From Winogradskyella aurantiaca (GTDB lineage Bacteria > Bacteroidota > Bacteroidia > Flavobacteriales > Flavobacteriaceae): a stretch of 64,000 nt of DNA. The first letter of the stretch is position 1, and the number at the start of each line of letters is the position of its first letter. Made by a program: the position numbers and the translations under genes. The notes below the pieces were generated by a model, which saw nothing but the letters and a program-made list of their open reading frames with translations, had not been told where the DNA came from and searched no databases. The DNA lies in contig NZ_QKTV01000001.1 of the NCBI RefSeq assembly GCF_003362725.1, positions 558,001 to 622,000 of the forward strand, in the 5' to 3' direction. This document shows, piece by piece, positions 34,694 through 44,483 of this stretch.

Positions 34694-35656
34694 CTATTCT
34701 TTGATACCGGGTTTGAGCTGCATCATGACAATACTCCCAATGACAGCTGGAAGCACATGATTTCCTAACCACATTAGTAATGTGGCAATCAGAACAATCC
34801 ATGGATTTACACCAAAAAGCCCAAAGAGGAATACACCTAGGCTTCCTTTTATGATGCTATCAGAGGCAGCGGGTGTTGGAAGCATGGAATTAATGATGTA
34901 AATGCTAGAACTGATAATAAAAGTCCAGTAAACGCCAAGTGGATTACCTAATAGTTGGAGGAGTAAAATAAACTGCAATGAAAAAATCAAATACCTTGTA
35001 ATTGATAAACTCATCAGAGAGACACAAAGCTGTCTGTTGGTAACTGATAGAAGCTCCAAAAGATTTAAATAGGTCTTCTTCATTTTTAGCTTTATAACAG
35101 GCACTATGACTAAGAATAAAATAAGTAGACTAGTTATAACCATTAAAGCCGTTTGTGAATCAATCAAGTGTAATATCCGGGGTTGATGTTTTGCTAAAAC
35201 AACTAAGGACACAGTACCAAAAATGCCTGTAGTAAGCATTTGAAAAAAATGACTTAGGCCATTAAGAAGTACAATTGTTGGTCTTTGATGAGCTGCATAA
35301 AATGCAGGTTTCGAGGCATAATCACCCAGTTTAGCTGGGGTTAGAATAGAGGATGTGGCACCAACTAAACACTGTCTGGCGGCCTCACTGAGGGACAGTC
35401 TTTTTACTGGTCCCACGGCAAGTTGCCATTTGTAGGCCTCCAGCATCCAATTGATTGTAGTTAGAACTATAAGGGTCAAACAGATTTTTATTATAACAAA
35501 GGATGAGCTTGACCAGAAACTCTCCAAGGCATGAACGTTTGTTATATGAAATTGCTGAATTTGAAGATAGATAGAGCCAATAGCAAGGGCTGGCACTAAA
35601 TAGGTAATTCCATAAAAAAAGAAATGTTTAGATTTGTGTAAGCCCCTAATCTGCAT
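34694..35656 (-). CDS. Flippase-like membrane protein (LPG synthase TM / UPF0104 type)
   Basis: 320 residues with seven to eight hydrophobic helices and the family pattern GPVKRLSLSEAARQCLVGAT, ILTPAKLGDYASKPAFY and PTPAASDSIIKGS. Related to the membrane part of lysylphosphatidylglycerol synthases, which moves lipids between leaflets, but without the aminoacyl-transferase domain. Encoded ahead of a GT2 gene, so it may flip the lipid-linked product. Confidence 0.78.
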   Translation of the reverse strand: MQIRGLHKSKHFFFYGITYLVPALAIGSIYLQIQQFHITNVHALESFWSSSSFVIIKICLTLIVLTTINWMLEAYKWQLAVGPVKRLSLSEAARQCLVGATSSILTPAKLGDYASKPAFYAAHQRPTIVLLNGLSHFFQMLTTGIFGTVSLVVLAKHQPRILHLIDSQTALMVITSLLILFLVIVPVIKLKMKKTYLNLLELLSVTNRQLCVSLMSLSITRYLIFSLQFILLLQLLGNPLGVYWTFIISSSIYIINSMLPTPAASDSIIKGSLGVFLFGLFGVNPWIVLIATLLMWLGNHVLPAVIGSIVMMQLKPGIKE

Positions 35657-35683
35657 AACACAAATTAAATCAATTCTGTATAG

Positions 35684-36322
35684 ATGCAGAAAGCTTTTTT
35701 GAAATTCATACTGTTGTTTTCAGTCTTAATGATGACGAGCTCAACAAAAGCCCAATGGAAACAAACAATGAAATGGAAAGCGATCGTTTCGCTCGGAATT
35801 AGTTACCCCTTCACAGATGGCTTTGTTAAAGGGTCCTTTGCGCAGCCCGTCAATTTCCCCTCGGTAAATTTAGGAATACAGCGCATGTTTAAACAAGAAT
35901 ATGGGTTGCGGTTGGATTATGGATTCAACCGGTTTGCCAATGATAAAGAATCTGCAGAGTTTAAGATTAATTATACCAGGTTTAATCTTCAGTTTGTGTA
36001 TGATCCGACCAAGTTTTTAAACTTTTTACCTGAACGTATTGCCATTCCTCTTCATGCAGGTCCTGGGGTTTCGTTTTCTAAACCCTTAGGGGGTATCACG
36101 GGAAGAAATCAAACGTATGCTAATTTACTAGGTGGCATTGAGCTACATTATGCGCTTAATCAGCGTTTAAGTGTGTTTGGGGATTTTTCATACATCTGGG
36201 GCTTAACGAGTTTGGACGATTACAACCCGCCTTTATCTGGTCTAGGTGCATTTAATGGAAGTCTCTTTACTATAACTGTTGGGCTTTCCATATCTTTGAG
36301 TGGTTGCCAATTCTGCGATTAA
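35684..36322 (+). CDS. Outer-membrane beta-barrel protein
   Basis: 212 residues with a signal peptide (about 1-24, ending TKAQ). Eight-strand barrel pattern (VNLGIQRMFKQEYGLRLDYG, NYTRFNLQFVYDPTKFLNF, LSVFGDFSYIWG) of the OmpA-like/OMP_b-brl type. Function unknown. Its stop overlaps the ruvC start, which may only reflect compact packing. Confidence 0.75.
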   Translation: MQKAFLKFILLFSVLMMTSSTKAQWKQTMKWKAIVSLGISYPFTDGFVKGSFAQPVNFPSVNLGIQRMFKQEYGLRLDYGFNRFANDKESAEFKINYTRFNLQFVYDPTKFLNFLPERIAIPLHAGPGVSFSKPLGGITGRNQTYANLLGGIELHYALNQRLSVFGDFSYIWGLTSLDDYNPPLSGLGAFNGSLFTITVGLSISLSGCQFCD

Positions 36323-36873
36323 TGCAAACAGAAAAAATTATTTTAGGGATTGACCCTGGAACCACCATCATGGGGTTTGGGATTATTAAGGTTGTTGGGA
36401 AACAAATGCAATTTGGACAGTTAAATGAACTTCAGCTCAAAAAGTATGACGATCATTATTTGAAGCTCAAGCATATTTTTGAGCGTACCTTAGAACTTAT
36501 TGATACCTATCACCCTGATGAAATTGCCATTGAAGCACCCTTCTTTGGTAAGAACGTACAGAGTATGTTAAAATTAGGTAGAGCTCAAGGAGTTGCTATG
36601 GCTGCAGGATTGTCGCGACAAATACCAATTACAGAGTACTCCCCAAAGAAGATTAAGATGGCCATTACCGGTAATGGTAACGCCAGTAAAGAGCAAGTGG
36701 CAAAAATGCTTCAGAGTATGCTGCAATTAAAAACACTTCCTAAGAATTTGGATTCAACAGATGGATTGGCAGCCGCAGTATGTCACTTTTATAATATGGG
36801 GCGGCCGACTCAGCAAAAAAGTTATACGGGTTGGACAGCGTTTGTCAAACAAAATCAAGACAAAATTTCATAG
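36322..36873 (+). CDS. ruvC: Crossover junction endodeoxyribonuclease RuvC
   Basis: 183 residues. Catalytic acidic residues lie in GIDPGTTIMGFG (first Asp), EIAIEAPFFGKN (Glu), and the C-terminal DSTDGLAAAVCHF region (two Asp). It cuts Holliday junctions during recombination, together with RuvAB. The ATG at 36322 overlaps the preceding stop (TAATG); an in-frame ATG at 36304 lies inside the previous gene and is less likely. Confidence 0.95.
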   Translation: MQTEKIILGIDPGTTIMGFGIIKVVGKQMQFGQLNELQLKKYDDHYLKLKHIFERTLELIDTYHPDEIAIEAPFFGKNVQSMLKLGRAQGVAMAAGLSRQIPITEYSPKKIKMAITGNGNASKEQVAKMLQSMLQLKTLPKNLDSTDGLAAAVCHFYNMGRPTQQKSYTGWTAFVKQNQDKIS

Positions 36874-36940
36874 TCTTATTAATTCATGATTCTGGGAGAT
36901 TCTGCCTAATATCAAATTCTGAACTTGTATTTTTACCTAT

Positions 36941-37810
36941 ATGATAGAGGTTAGCAATCTAACATTGACCTACGGGGTGGCCACCATCCTTAGCGATCTA
37001 AACTTTACGATTCCAAAAGGGTGCATTATGGGACTCATTGGTCCTAACGGGGCCGGAAAGAGCAGTCTTATTAAAGTTTTAGCAGGTCTTGTATTTCCTG
37101 ATAATGGTGACATACAATTAAAAGGCGAATGTATTGAGTTCAGGGATCTAAGAAGAATCACAGGTTATATGATTGATTCTCCGTCATTCTACAACCAATT
37201 ATCAGGACCTCAAAATCTAAAGTTGATTCAACAGATTAATTCTAAGGCGGGGAGCACTGAATCGCTTCTGGAATTGGTAGGCTTATCGGATGTAGGATCA
37301 AAGAAGGTGAAGAATTATTCTACCGGCATGAAACAGCGCTTAGCTATTGCTGCGGCCTTAATAAGAACACCTGAGTTGTTAATTCTAGACGAGCCTTTCA
37401 ATGGCCTGGATCCTGGGGGCTATAAAGACCTTTGGGATATAATAACAAAGTTAAATAAGGAAGGAGTAACGCTTATCATTTCATCCCATCTGCTGGCAGA
37501 TCTGGAGAGTCATGCTACAGACTTTATGCTCATAAACAATGGGGTCCTGACCATGACCTTATCAAAATCTGAACTCGATGCCACTGAGCGATTGATAAGT
37601 TTTTACTTTGATTCGGTATTAAATCCAGAACAAAGACAACAATTTGATGAGGTATCAGTGAAAGAGTGGGGAGAACAGCATGTGGTGGTATTAATGAAAC
37701 CTGAATCTATCGCGGTTTTTACAAAGCAATTAGTGGATAAAGATTTAGTGCCAATCAACATAAAGACCCAGACCATCTTACAACAAACATATTTCAAGAT
37801 GTCCAGATGA
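36941..37810 (+). CDS. ABC transporter ATP-binding protein
   Basis: 289 residues. Walker A GPNGAGKSS, signature YSTGMKQRLAIA, Walker B LLILDEPFNGLDPGG, and switch His in ISSHLL. The ~75-residue extension after the ATPase core is usual in the DrrA/CcmA group. The permease gene overlaps by four bases (ATGA), so the pair forms an ABC-2 type exporter of unknown substrate. Confidence 0.93.
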   Translation: MIEVSNLTLTYGVATILSDLNFTIPKGCIMGLIGPNGAGKSSLIKVLAGLVFPDNGDIQLKGECIEFRDLRRITGYMIDSPSFYNQLSGPQNLKLIQQINSKAGSTESLLELVGLSDVGSKKVKNYSTGMKQRLAIAAALIRTPELLILDEPFNGLDPGGYKDLWDIITKLNKEGVTLIISSHLLADLESHATDFMLINNGVLTMTLSKSELDATERLISFYFDSVLNPEQRQQFDEVSVKEWGEQHVVVLMKPESIAVFTKQLVDKDLVPINIKTQTILQQTYFKMSR

Positions 37811-38640
37811 AAGCCTTAGTTAAAACAGAATTTTTTAAACTTTTCACATCTCTAAGGACCTATCTGACCTTTGCCATTGCTATTGTGCTAATGGTCATTA
37901 TCAATTTTGGTCTCTACATAGAAGGAGAGTCCATCCTTGCCTTTTTATTACAACCCTTAAAGGAGTATTTTTTGGTTCAGGGTAACATTTTAAATGGTTA
38001 TTTAATAGCTTATTTTTCCCTAAATACCTTGTGGGTGCATATTCCTGTACTCATTATTATTGTAACGGCCTACATCTATTCAGGTGAATTTGAAAATGGG
38101 ACTATTAAGCTATTGCTATCGCAACCAATAAGTAGAGGACGGATTATGTGGGCCAAGTTTATGACGATGGTGTCGTATAATTTGCTCTTTATGGTGGTTC
38201 TAGCCTTATTTGCCCTGATTCCGGCAGTAATGATTTTTGGAAGAGGTGATATTATGGTTTTGAATAATGGGGTCCAGTTTTTATTGGAATCAAGTTTCTT
38301 CTGGCGCTATGGGTTGGCAGTCTTATTTGCCATGATTGCCATGACGGCGTTTTCATCTTTATCCATGTATGCAGCCCTTTACTTCAAGGATACGTTAACA
38401 GCGATTCTTGTAAGTTTTGGTGTTCTAATTTTACACACTTTATTTCAGTCCTTTACCTTTGAAGTTACAAGTACATGGCAAAACCTGTTGTTTTCCTATC
38501 ATATGTCTAATTGGCAACTATTGTTTATGACCGAAGTTCCTTGGCGTCAATTTGGACTATCGGCCCTATTTTTAACGGGTTTCACGGCCATCTTTACTGT
38601 ATTGAGTTATAACCGATTTAAAAGAATGAATATTGCCTGA
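37807..38640 (+). CDS. ABC-2 type permease
   Basis: 277 residues with six hydrophobic segments. YSGEFENGTIKLLLSQPISR is the typical cytoplasmic loop of ABC-2 permeases. It forms an exporter with the preceding ATPase. The stop overlaps the next ATG (TGATG), so a third gene belongs to the operon. Confidence 0.9.
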   Translation: MKALVKTEFFKLFTSLRTYLTFAIAIVLMVIINFGLYIEGESILAFLLQPLKEYFLVQGNILNGYLIAYFSLNTLWVHIPVLIIIVTAYIYSGEFENGTIKLLLSQPISRGRIMWAKFMTMVSYNLLFMVVLALFALIPAVMIFGRGDIMVLNNGVQFLLESSFFWRYGLAVLFAMIAMTAFSSLSMYAALYFKDTLTAILVSFGVLILHTLFQSFTFEVTSTWQNLLFSYHMSNWQLLFMTEVPWRQFGLSALFLTGFTAIFTVLSYNRFKRMNIA

Positions 38641-39257
38641 TGAAAAAGACCTTATTGCCGTTCATTCTGTTGTTAAGTTTCCTGAGTTTTTCTCAAACAA
38701 ATGACCCTTATATTCAAGCACTAATTGAACAATATTCAGATTCTCTGGAGTTAAATTGTGATGTATATATAGAATTAGACGTCGAGGGTATTATTATTCC
38801 ACCAAAGACCGTGAATTTGAGATTTGAAAATGGCGAACCACAAATTTCTGGTCAGGGTATTGCCATGCTTCCTAAGAAAGGCATCGTAAACCAGTTTAAT
38901 GATCTCTTACAGGAAGAATTTCAGGCTATTTATCTGTCAAAACGTGGTACAAACAGAGTTTATAAATTGGTCAGCCTGGACGATACTTCCGATTGGATCA
39001 CCGCCGATGTGGAATTTGATGAAAACCTTCTTTTGGTGACAGAGGCGACCATTAATACTCGAAAATTTGGATCGTTTAATGTTAAAAACTCATATGCCAA
39101 TGGTAAATATCCAGACAAGACTGAAATCAACTTTAATCTAAAAAAGTTTAAATTACCTCTTAAGTTTCTCGGTCGTTCAGATCCGAGCTTTTCTAAAATA
39201 GAAGGACAGGAGATTACTGAGGGGAAGGTATATTTGTCCTACACCTATTTGGACTAA
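38640..39257 (+). CDS. Hypothetical secreted protein, possibly LolA-like
   Basis: 205 residues with a signal peptide (about 1-19, ending FSQ). The chain is rich in beta strands (LNCDVYIELDVEGIIIPPKT, WITADVEFDENLLLVTEA), a layout seen in LolA/LolB-fold proteins that bind lipid. The similarity is only structural impression. It overlaps the permease gene and is followed by hemW with no gap, so it may serve the ABC exporter as a periplasmic partner. Confidence 0.5.
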   Translation: MKKTLLPFILLLSFLSFSQTNDPYIQALIEQYSDSLELNCDVYIELDVEGIIIPPKTVNLRFENGEPQISGQGIAMLPKKGIVNQFNDLLQEEFQAIYLSKRGTNRVYKLVSLDDTSDWITADVEFDENLLLVTEATINTRKFGSFNVKNSYANGKYPDKTEINFNLKKFKLPLKFLGRSDPSFSKIEGQEITEGKVYLSYTYLD

Positions 39258-40388
39258 ATGGCTGGGATTTACATACATATTCCCTTTTGTAAGCAGGCTT
39301 GTCACTACTGCGATTTTCATTTTTCTACATCTCTAAAGAAAAAGGAAGCCATGCTCATAGCGCTTAAAAAAGAACTAGAATTACGAGCTATGGAATTAAA
39401 AGATGAGACTATAGAGACTATTTATTTCGGTGGTGGTACCCCTTCCATTCTTGAAACAGAGGAAATCGAAAGCCTTATTGATTTAGTTTACGAGAATTTT
39501 GAGGTCAGATCTACACCAGAAATTACTGTAGAGGCCAATCCCGATGATTTGTCATCCGAGGTTCTAAAAGCACTGGCGAGTTCAAAGGTGAACCGCTTGT
39601 CCATTGGTATCCAGTCTTTTTTTGAAAACGATCTCAAACTCATGAACAGGGCTCATAATGCTCTGGAAGCAAAGGAGTGTATCGAAGAGTCGAAACGCTT
39701 TTTTAATAACATTTCCATTGATTTGATCTATGGCATTCCTGGAGCTTCCAATGAACAATGGCAGGAGAATATTCAAATTGCTTTGGATTATGAAGTGCCA
39801 CACATTTCATGTTATGCATTAACGGTAGAACCTAAAACAGCTCTGGAAAGTTTTATTAAAAAGGGACTGGTAGAACCAGTCAATGATGATGGCGCGCATG
39901 AGCAATTCTTGTTGCTTAAAGACATTTTGGAAGAACGTGGTTTTGTGCATTACGAACTCTCAAATTTTGGAATGGAAGGTTATTTTAGTAAGAACAATAC
40001 CGCCTATTGGCAAGGAAAGTCCTATTTGGGTATAGGGCCTTCGGCACATTCTTTTAATGGGCAACAGCGGAGCTGGAATGTGAGAAACAATAGCAAGTAC
40101 ATTAAGGCCTTAGAACAAGATCAGCTACCTTCAGAAATTGAAACCTTAACCAAGGTGGACCGCTATAACGAGTATGTTATGACACGCCTTCGTACTAAAT
40201 GGGGAATTTCTTTAAACTATATAAAGAAGGAGTTCGGGGAGTTATATTTGCAATATCTTATGGATCAGGCACATAGCTTTATAGAGGGCCATCTATTATT
40301 TCATGATAAGGATCAGTTGTATGTTTCTAAAAAGGGCTTATTTTTAAGTGACGGTATTGCATCACAATTGTTCAAATTAAACCTGTAA
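39258..40388 (+). CDS. hemW: HemW-type radical SAM heme chaperone
   Basis: 376 residues. The radical SAM cluster motif CKQACHYCDF (C-x3-C-x2-C) lies at residues 11-20; it lacks the extra cysteine (CxC) found in true coproporphyrinogen dehydrogenase HemN, and the following Asp-Phe is the HemW form. SAM-binding YFGGGTPS and the HemW tail are present. HemW inserts heme into proteins. The start follows the previous stop at once, and the end overlaps the cyclase gene. An H-NOX heme protein is encoded 2 kb downstream. Confidence 0.88.
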   Translation: MAGIYIHIPFCKQACHYCDFHFSTSLKKKEAMLIALKKELELRAMELKDETIETIYFGGGTPSILETEEIESLIDLVYENFEVRSTPEITVEANPDDLSSEVLKALASSKVNRLSIGIQSFFENDLKLMNRAHNALEAKECIEESKRFFNNISIDLIYGIPGASNEQWQENIQIALDYEVPHISCYALTVEPKTALESFIKKGLVEPVNDDGAHEQFLLLKDILEERGFVHYELSNFGMEGYFSKNNTAYWQGKSYLGIGPSAHSFNGQQRSWNVRNNSKYIKALEQDQLPSEIETLTKVDRYNEYVMTRLRTKWGISLNYIKKEFGELYLQYLMDQAHSFIEGHLLFHDKDQLYVSKKGLFLSDGIASQLFKLNL

Positions 40389-41137
40389 TGATAGCCAGCA
40401 TTCAATATAATTCCAGAAAACTAATTATTGATTTAAGTCAACCCTTGGATATTTCCATGCCCCTTAAGGCTAAAGCGTCTAATGTCAATGCCTGGTATAT
40501 TGGGCCACCGAAAATAACTCCTGTGGTTATGGACGGTCATACCATTAGTGTGTTAGAAGGAGCATCGGTAAATTTTAATCAGATTTCCTTTAACCCCCAT
40601 GCTCATGGAACGCATACAGAAACAGCTGGTCATATTACTAAAAAGGTTCATTCCATTAATAAGAATTTAAAGCAGTTCTTTTTTCTGGCTGAGGTGATCA
40701 CTGTTGTTCCAGAGAAACAAGAGGAAGACTATGTGATTTCCAAAAAACAACTGCAGTTTGCTTTAGGTAATAAAAAAAGAGATGCATTAGTCGTACGGAC
40801 GCTACCCAATACGAGAAAAGATAAACATTCCAGGCAGTACTCCAGTACCAATTGGCCATATTTCACAGAAGAGGCTGCTGTCTATTTAAAAGAGAAGGGA
40901 ATTAAGCATTGGTTGGTAGATATGCCAAGTGTGGACAAAGAACGTGATGACGGAGAATTATTATGTCACCATGCATTCTGGGATACCTCTGGGAAGCTGC
41001 GATTGGATGCTACCATCACGGAAATGATTTATGTATCCAATAAGATTGATGACGGAACCTATTTTCTGAATCTGCAAATAGCACCTTTTGAAAATGATGC
41101 CAGCCCTAGCAAACCAATTTTATACAAGGTGATGTAA
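40388..41137 (+). CDS. Cyclase family protein (kynurenine formamidase-like)
   Basis: 249 residues. The metal-binding signature HAHGTHTETAGHI fits the HxGTHxDxPxH pattern of the cyclase/KynB family, with some positions changed (Glu for Asp, Gly for Pro). LDISMPLKAK near the start is also typical. Hydrolase of amide bonds in known cases; real substrate unknown. It overlaps hemW (TAATG). Confidence 0.75.
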   Translation: MIASIQYNSRKLIIDLSQPLDISMPLKAKASNVNAWYIGPPKITPVVMDGHTISVLEGASVNFNQISFNPHAHGTHTETAGHITKKVHSINKNLKQFFFLAEVITVVPEKQEEDYVISKKQLQFALGNKKRDALVVRTLPNTRKDKHSRQYSSTNWPYFTEEAAVYLKEKGIKHWLVDMPSVDKERDDGELLCHHAFWDTSGKLRLDATITEMIYVSNKIDDGTYFLNLQIAPFENDASPSKPILYKVM

Positions 41138-41138
41138 T

Positions 41139-41510
41139 ATGGCTTTACACATTGATCAAATTCGCGATTATTGTCTTGCTAAGCAGCAGGTGACCGAGTC
41201 GTTTCCATTTGATGAAGACACGCTGGTCTTTAAGGTGGCCAATAAAATGTTCTTATTGATTTCTTTAAAACGCTGGGAGCAGGGCGATGGCTTTATCAAT
41301 TTAAAATGTGACCCGGATTGGGCCCAGGAATTACGGGCTGAATATGAGAGTATCCAGCCTGGTTATCACATGCACAAGTGTTTATGGAATAGTGTCTATG
41401 CCCAAACAGGGAAGTTAAGTCCACAGTTTGTTAATGAATTAATAGACCATTCGTACGAGCAAGTAGTCAAGAGTCTTCCAAAAAAGTTGAGAGCGACTAT
41501 CAACCTTTAA
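41139..41510 (+). CDS. MmcQ/YjbR-family protein
   Basis: 123 residues. FPFDEDTLVFKVANKMFLLI, INLKCDPDWAQELRAEYESI, and YHMHKCLWNSVY are the standard blocks of the YjbR/CyaY-like fold. A DNA-binding role is proposed for the family, with no known target. One base after the cyclase gene. Confidence 0.88.
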   Translation: MALHIDQIRDYCLAKQQVTESFPFDEDTLVFKVANKMFLLISLKRWEQGDGFINLKCDPDWAQELRAEYESIQPGYHMHKCLWNSVYAQTGKLSPQFVNELIDHSYEQVVKSLPKKLRATINL

Positions 41511-41620
41511 AACCATTGGCCGATATATACATGCATTCTAACTACGTTTAAAGTAGATCAAACGAAATTTTTTAGCAATTGGTTCTGTAACAATTATTTT
41601 TTCAAGTTAAGCGAAATACT

Positions 41621-42031
41621 ATGAGATCTTTAAAGATTCTTTTAATTGAAGACGACACTATTGAGGTCATGAAATTTAATCGGGTTGTTGATTCTTTGAG
41701 TCTTAGGCATGAAGTTCAAATATCTCAAAATGCCGAAGAAGCCTTAAAATATTTAAATGAGAACGATACACTTCCGGATCTAATACTTTTGGACCTAAAC
41801 ATGCCAAAAATCAATGGCTTAGAATTTTTAAAACTTTTAAAAAATGATGCCAGATTAAGATACATGCCAACGGTTATTTTAACAACTTCCAATAATCAAA
41901 GGGATCTAAAACAATGCTATAAGTTAGGTATAGGGGGTTATTTATTGAAACCTCTTAAATATGAGGACTATATTTCTAAAATTGAAAAATTATTGGCATA
42001 TTGGAGTATCAATGAATTGATTAAGGTATGA
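41621..42031 (+). CDS. Single-domain response regulator (CheY-like)
   Basis: 136 residues, receiver only. Acidic pair in LLIEDDTIEV (Asp11, Asp12), phosphoacceptor Asp58 in LILLDLNMPKINGLEF, switch Thr in VILTTSN, and Lys in LKP. Without an output domain it should pass phosphate on or act by binding. First gene of the H-NOX operon; the ATG of the H-NOX gene overlaps its stop (ATGA). Together with the HPt protein encoded two genes later it may act as an intermediate of the relay. Confidence 0.93.
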   Translation: MRSLKILLIEDDTIEVMKFNRVVDSLSLRHEVQISQNAEEALKYLNENDTLPDLILLDLNMPKINGLEFLKLLKNDARLRYMPTVILTTSNNQRDLKQCYKLGIGGYLLKPLKYEDYISKIEKLLAYWSINELIKV

Positions 42032-42567
42032 AAGGAATAATATTTACAGAATTTCTTGATTTGGTTGAAGACAAATTTGGTCTGCCAATGGTGGATCAGA
42101 TTATCCAACAATCGGAATTAGCATCGGGTGGTATATATACTTCTGTTGGAACTTACGAGTTTTCAGAAATGTTACAACTCTTAACACATTTAAGTAATAA
42201 TACCTCCATGTCTATCGACGATCTTCTGATGGTTTATGCTGAACACCTTTTTGCTGTTTTGATTAATTCTTACCCTCACCTCGTAGAACGCTATAAAGAT
42301 CCCATGGAACTCTTAGCATCCATCGAAAATCATATTCATGTAGAAGTTCAAAAGATATATCCAGAAGCCCAATTACCAACTTTTGATTTAGTTGAACGAC
42401 AGGAAGATAAGATGATAATGATTTACAAGTCTGAGCGCGCATTGTACATGCTTGGTAAAGGTCTAATGCTGGAAACCTTCAAGTTATTTGATACTCCTGT
42501 AAAAATAGAATATGAAAAATTGAATGAGAAAGGAACAGAAGTAAAGTTTTCAATAAATAAAATTTAA
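42028..42567 (+). CDS. H-NOX heme-based gas sensor
   Basis: 179 residues, the length of a stand-alone H-NOX domain. MKGIIFTEFLDLVEDKFG is the common start. The proximal heme ligand is His104 in HIHVEVQKIYPEAQLP, seven residues before Tyr111 as in soluble guanylate cyclase and Shewanella/Vibrio H-NOX. The heme-propionate motif Y-x-S-x-R is intact (Tyr133, Ser135, Arg137). H-NOX proteins bind nitric oxide (some also O2) and control a partner kinase. No distal-pocket tyrosine typical of O2 binders was recognised, so NO sensing is favoured. The kinase gene starts four bases later. Confidence 0.92.
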   Translation: MKGIIFTEFLDLVEDKFGLPMVDQIIQQSELASGGIYTSVGTYEFSEMLQLLTHLSNNTSMSIDDLLMVYAEHLFAVLINSYPHLVERYKDPMELLASIENHIHVEVQKIYPEAQLPTFDLVERQEDKMIMIYKSERALYMLGKGLMLETFKLFDTPVKIEYEKLNEKGTEVKFSINKI

Positions 42568-42570
42568 TGA

Positions 42571-44157
42571 TTGGTTGACGAAATACAAATATTAAAACGA
42601 GCATTAGAGAGGGAAAGATTTTCAAGAAAGGCGGCTGAAGAAATTTTAGAAGAAAAGTCTGCAGAACTTTATGAGGCAAAACGGAAATTAGAGGAAAGTC
42701 ATAATGAATTATTAAAGCTTTATGGTAATGCCAGTTCACAATTACAAGGTGTTTTTGAGAATATTGTGGATCCCTATGTGATTATGGATTTATGGGGTAA
42801 TCCACTAAAGATGAATGATGCAGCTATCGACTTATTAGACTACGAAGAAGCCAACAAAAAAGACAGTTTATTGCAGTTTGTAAATCCAGAGGATCTTGAG
42901 ATAGTCACAGCAGCATTTAAAACGTTAATTACAAAAGGGTCTTTGACTGGTTTTAAGCTTCAACTAGTAACAGCTAAAAGACTAAAAAAGTATGTTCATA
43001 TCAATTGTAGTATCATCTACGAAGACGGCGTCGCTGTGGCAGCTCAAGGTGTTTTGAGGGATATTACTGAGGAAATAAATTATCAGAAACGAATTGAAGG
43101 TGAACGGGAGAAATATATGAATATCATTAATAATATGAACCTTGGTCTTCTTGAGGTTAATATTAAGGATGAAGTTCTATTTGTCAACCAACGATTCTGT
43201 AAGATTTCAGGATATTCTAAGGAAGAATTACTTGGTAAACAGGCTGGAGAACTAATCCCATTATCAAATGACAAGGAAACTATCAAACAAGAGAATGCTA
43301 ATAGATTATTAGGGGAATCCAATTCATATGAAATTAAAGTCTTAACCAAATCTGGAGAACTAAGAAACTGGTTGATTAGTGGAGCGCCAAATTATAATTT
43401 AAAAGGCGAGGTGATAGGCTCAATTGGTATTCATTTAGATATTACAGATTTTAGATTGTTACAAAGCGAAAAAGAAAAGTTGCTAATTGAATTGGAAAAG
43501 AGTAATGAAGAATTAAACGAATATGCTCATATTGTTTCTCACGATCTCAAATCACCGTTGAGAAGTATTAATGCCCTTATTAGTTGGATTAAGGAGGATA
43601 ATAAGGATTCTTTTGATCACTCTACTATTAAAAATTTTGATCTCATTGAAGCGACCTTAGAAAAAATGGAGCAATTGATTTCAAATTTATTAGACTATTC
43701 CAGCATTGGGGAGAATAATATAGAGCGTGAAATGGTAGATACCAATCAGCTTATAAAAGACTTAAAAAAGGTGCTTTATGTTCCTAAACACATAACAGTC
43801 CACATTAAAGATACACTTCCCACAGTATATGCAGATAGGATTAAACTGCAACAGCTTTTTCAAAACTTAATAAGTAATGCGGTTAAATTCAATAATAAAA
43901 ATAAGGGCGTAATCGAAATTGGTTGTGAAGAACAGAAAGAGAGATATCAATTTTCAGTTTCAGATAATGGAATTGGGATTGATCCTAAATACCATGAAAA
44001 GATTTTTAAAATATTTCAGTCCTTATCAGATGATAAGGAATCGAGTGGTATTGGTTTGTCTATTGTTAAAAAAGTAGTTGACTTACATAGTGGAAAAATA
44101 TGGTTGGAATCTGAGCTAGATAAAGGTTCTACATTTTACTTTACAATGAAAAAATGA
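42571..44157 (+). CDS. PAS-domain histidine kinase, partner of H-NOX
   Basis: 528 residues, no membrane helix, so cytoplasmic. Order: coiled coil (1-55, ILKRALERERFSRKAAEEIL), two PAS domains (about 58-170 and 182-295), HisKA with SHDLKSPLRS (His324), and HATPase_c (LFQNLISNAVKF, SDNGIGIDPK, SSGIGLSIVKKVV). Start TTG at 42571; no ATG fits the frame. The coiled-coil segment is the kind found in soluble kinases that work with H-NOX. The start is three bases after the H-NOX stop and the end overlaps the HPt gene, so it should be the H-NOX-controlled kinase. No receiver domain is fused to it. Confidence 0.9.
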   Translation: MVDEIQILKRALERERFSRKAAEEILEEKSAELYEAKRKLEESHNELLKLYGNASSQLQGVFENIVDPYVIMDLWGNPLKMNDAAIDLLDYEEANKKDSLLQFVNPEDLEIVTAAFKTLITKGSLTGFKLQLVTAKRLKKYVHINCSIIYEDGVAVAAQGVLRDITEEINYQKRIEGEREKYMNIINNMNLGLLEVNIKDEVLFVNQRFCKISGYSKEELLGKQAGELIPLSNDKETIKQENANRLLGESNSYEIKVLTKSGELRNWLISGAPNYNLKGEVIGSIGIHLDITDFRLLQSEKEKLLIELEKSNEELNEYAHIVSHDLKSPLRSINALISWIKEDNKDSFDHSTIKNFDLIEATLEKMEQLISNLLDYSSIGENNIEREMVDTNQLIKDLKKVLYVPKHITVHIKDTLPTVYADRIKLQQLFQNLISNAVKFNNKNKGVIEIGCEEQKERYQFSVSDNGIGIDPKYHEKIFKIFQSLSDDKESSGIGLSIVKKVVDLHSGKIWLESELDKGSTFYFTMKK

Positions 44158-44477
44158 ACATGGAGCAGCCCAATTTAATCTACATTAAATCTATGTCTGG
44201 AGGGAATCAAGCCTTTGAACAAAAACTTATAGGCATCATCAAGCAGGAGTTTCCGAAAGAAGTTGAGATATATCTTACGAACATGTCATTGAAGGAATAC
44301 AGAAAAGCAGCTGACAATGTTCATAAACTTAAGCATAAAATTAGTATTTTAGGATTGCAAAAGAGCTATGCAATAGCTCAGGATTATGAAAAGAATCTTT
44401 TGGAAGGAAGTACAATTCTAGAAGCTGACTTTTCAGATATTATTCGCCTTATTGCAGACTTTTTAGAAACTCAATAA
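44154..44477 (+). CDS. HPt phosphotransfer protein
   Basis: 107 residues, all helical. The phosphorylatable His57 lies in NVHKLKHKISILGL, matching the HPt pattern A-H-x-L-K-x-x-x-x-x-x-G. It links a receiver to a second receiver in a multistep relay, here presumably the CheY-like protein and the LytTR regulator of the same operon. Overlaps the kinase gene by four bases. Confidence 0.88.
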   Translation: MNMEQPNLIYIKSMSGGNQAFEQKLIGIIKQEFPKEVEIYLTNMSLKEYRKAADNVHKLKHKISILGLQKSYAIAQDYEKNLLEGSTILEADFSDIIRLIADFLETQ

Positions 44478-44483
44478 ATTAAT

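Noticed and set aside
38640-39257. Firm assignment as LolA
   Set aside because: Only a loose strand-rich likeness; kept as hypothetical.
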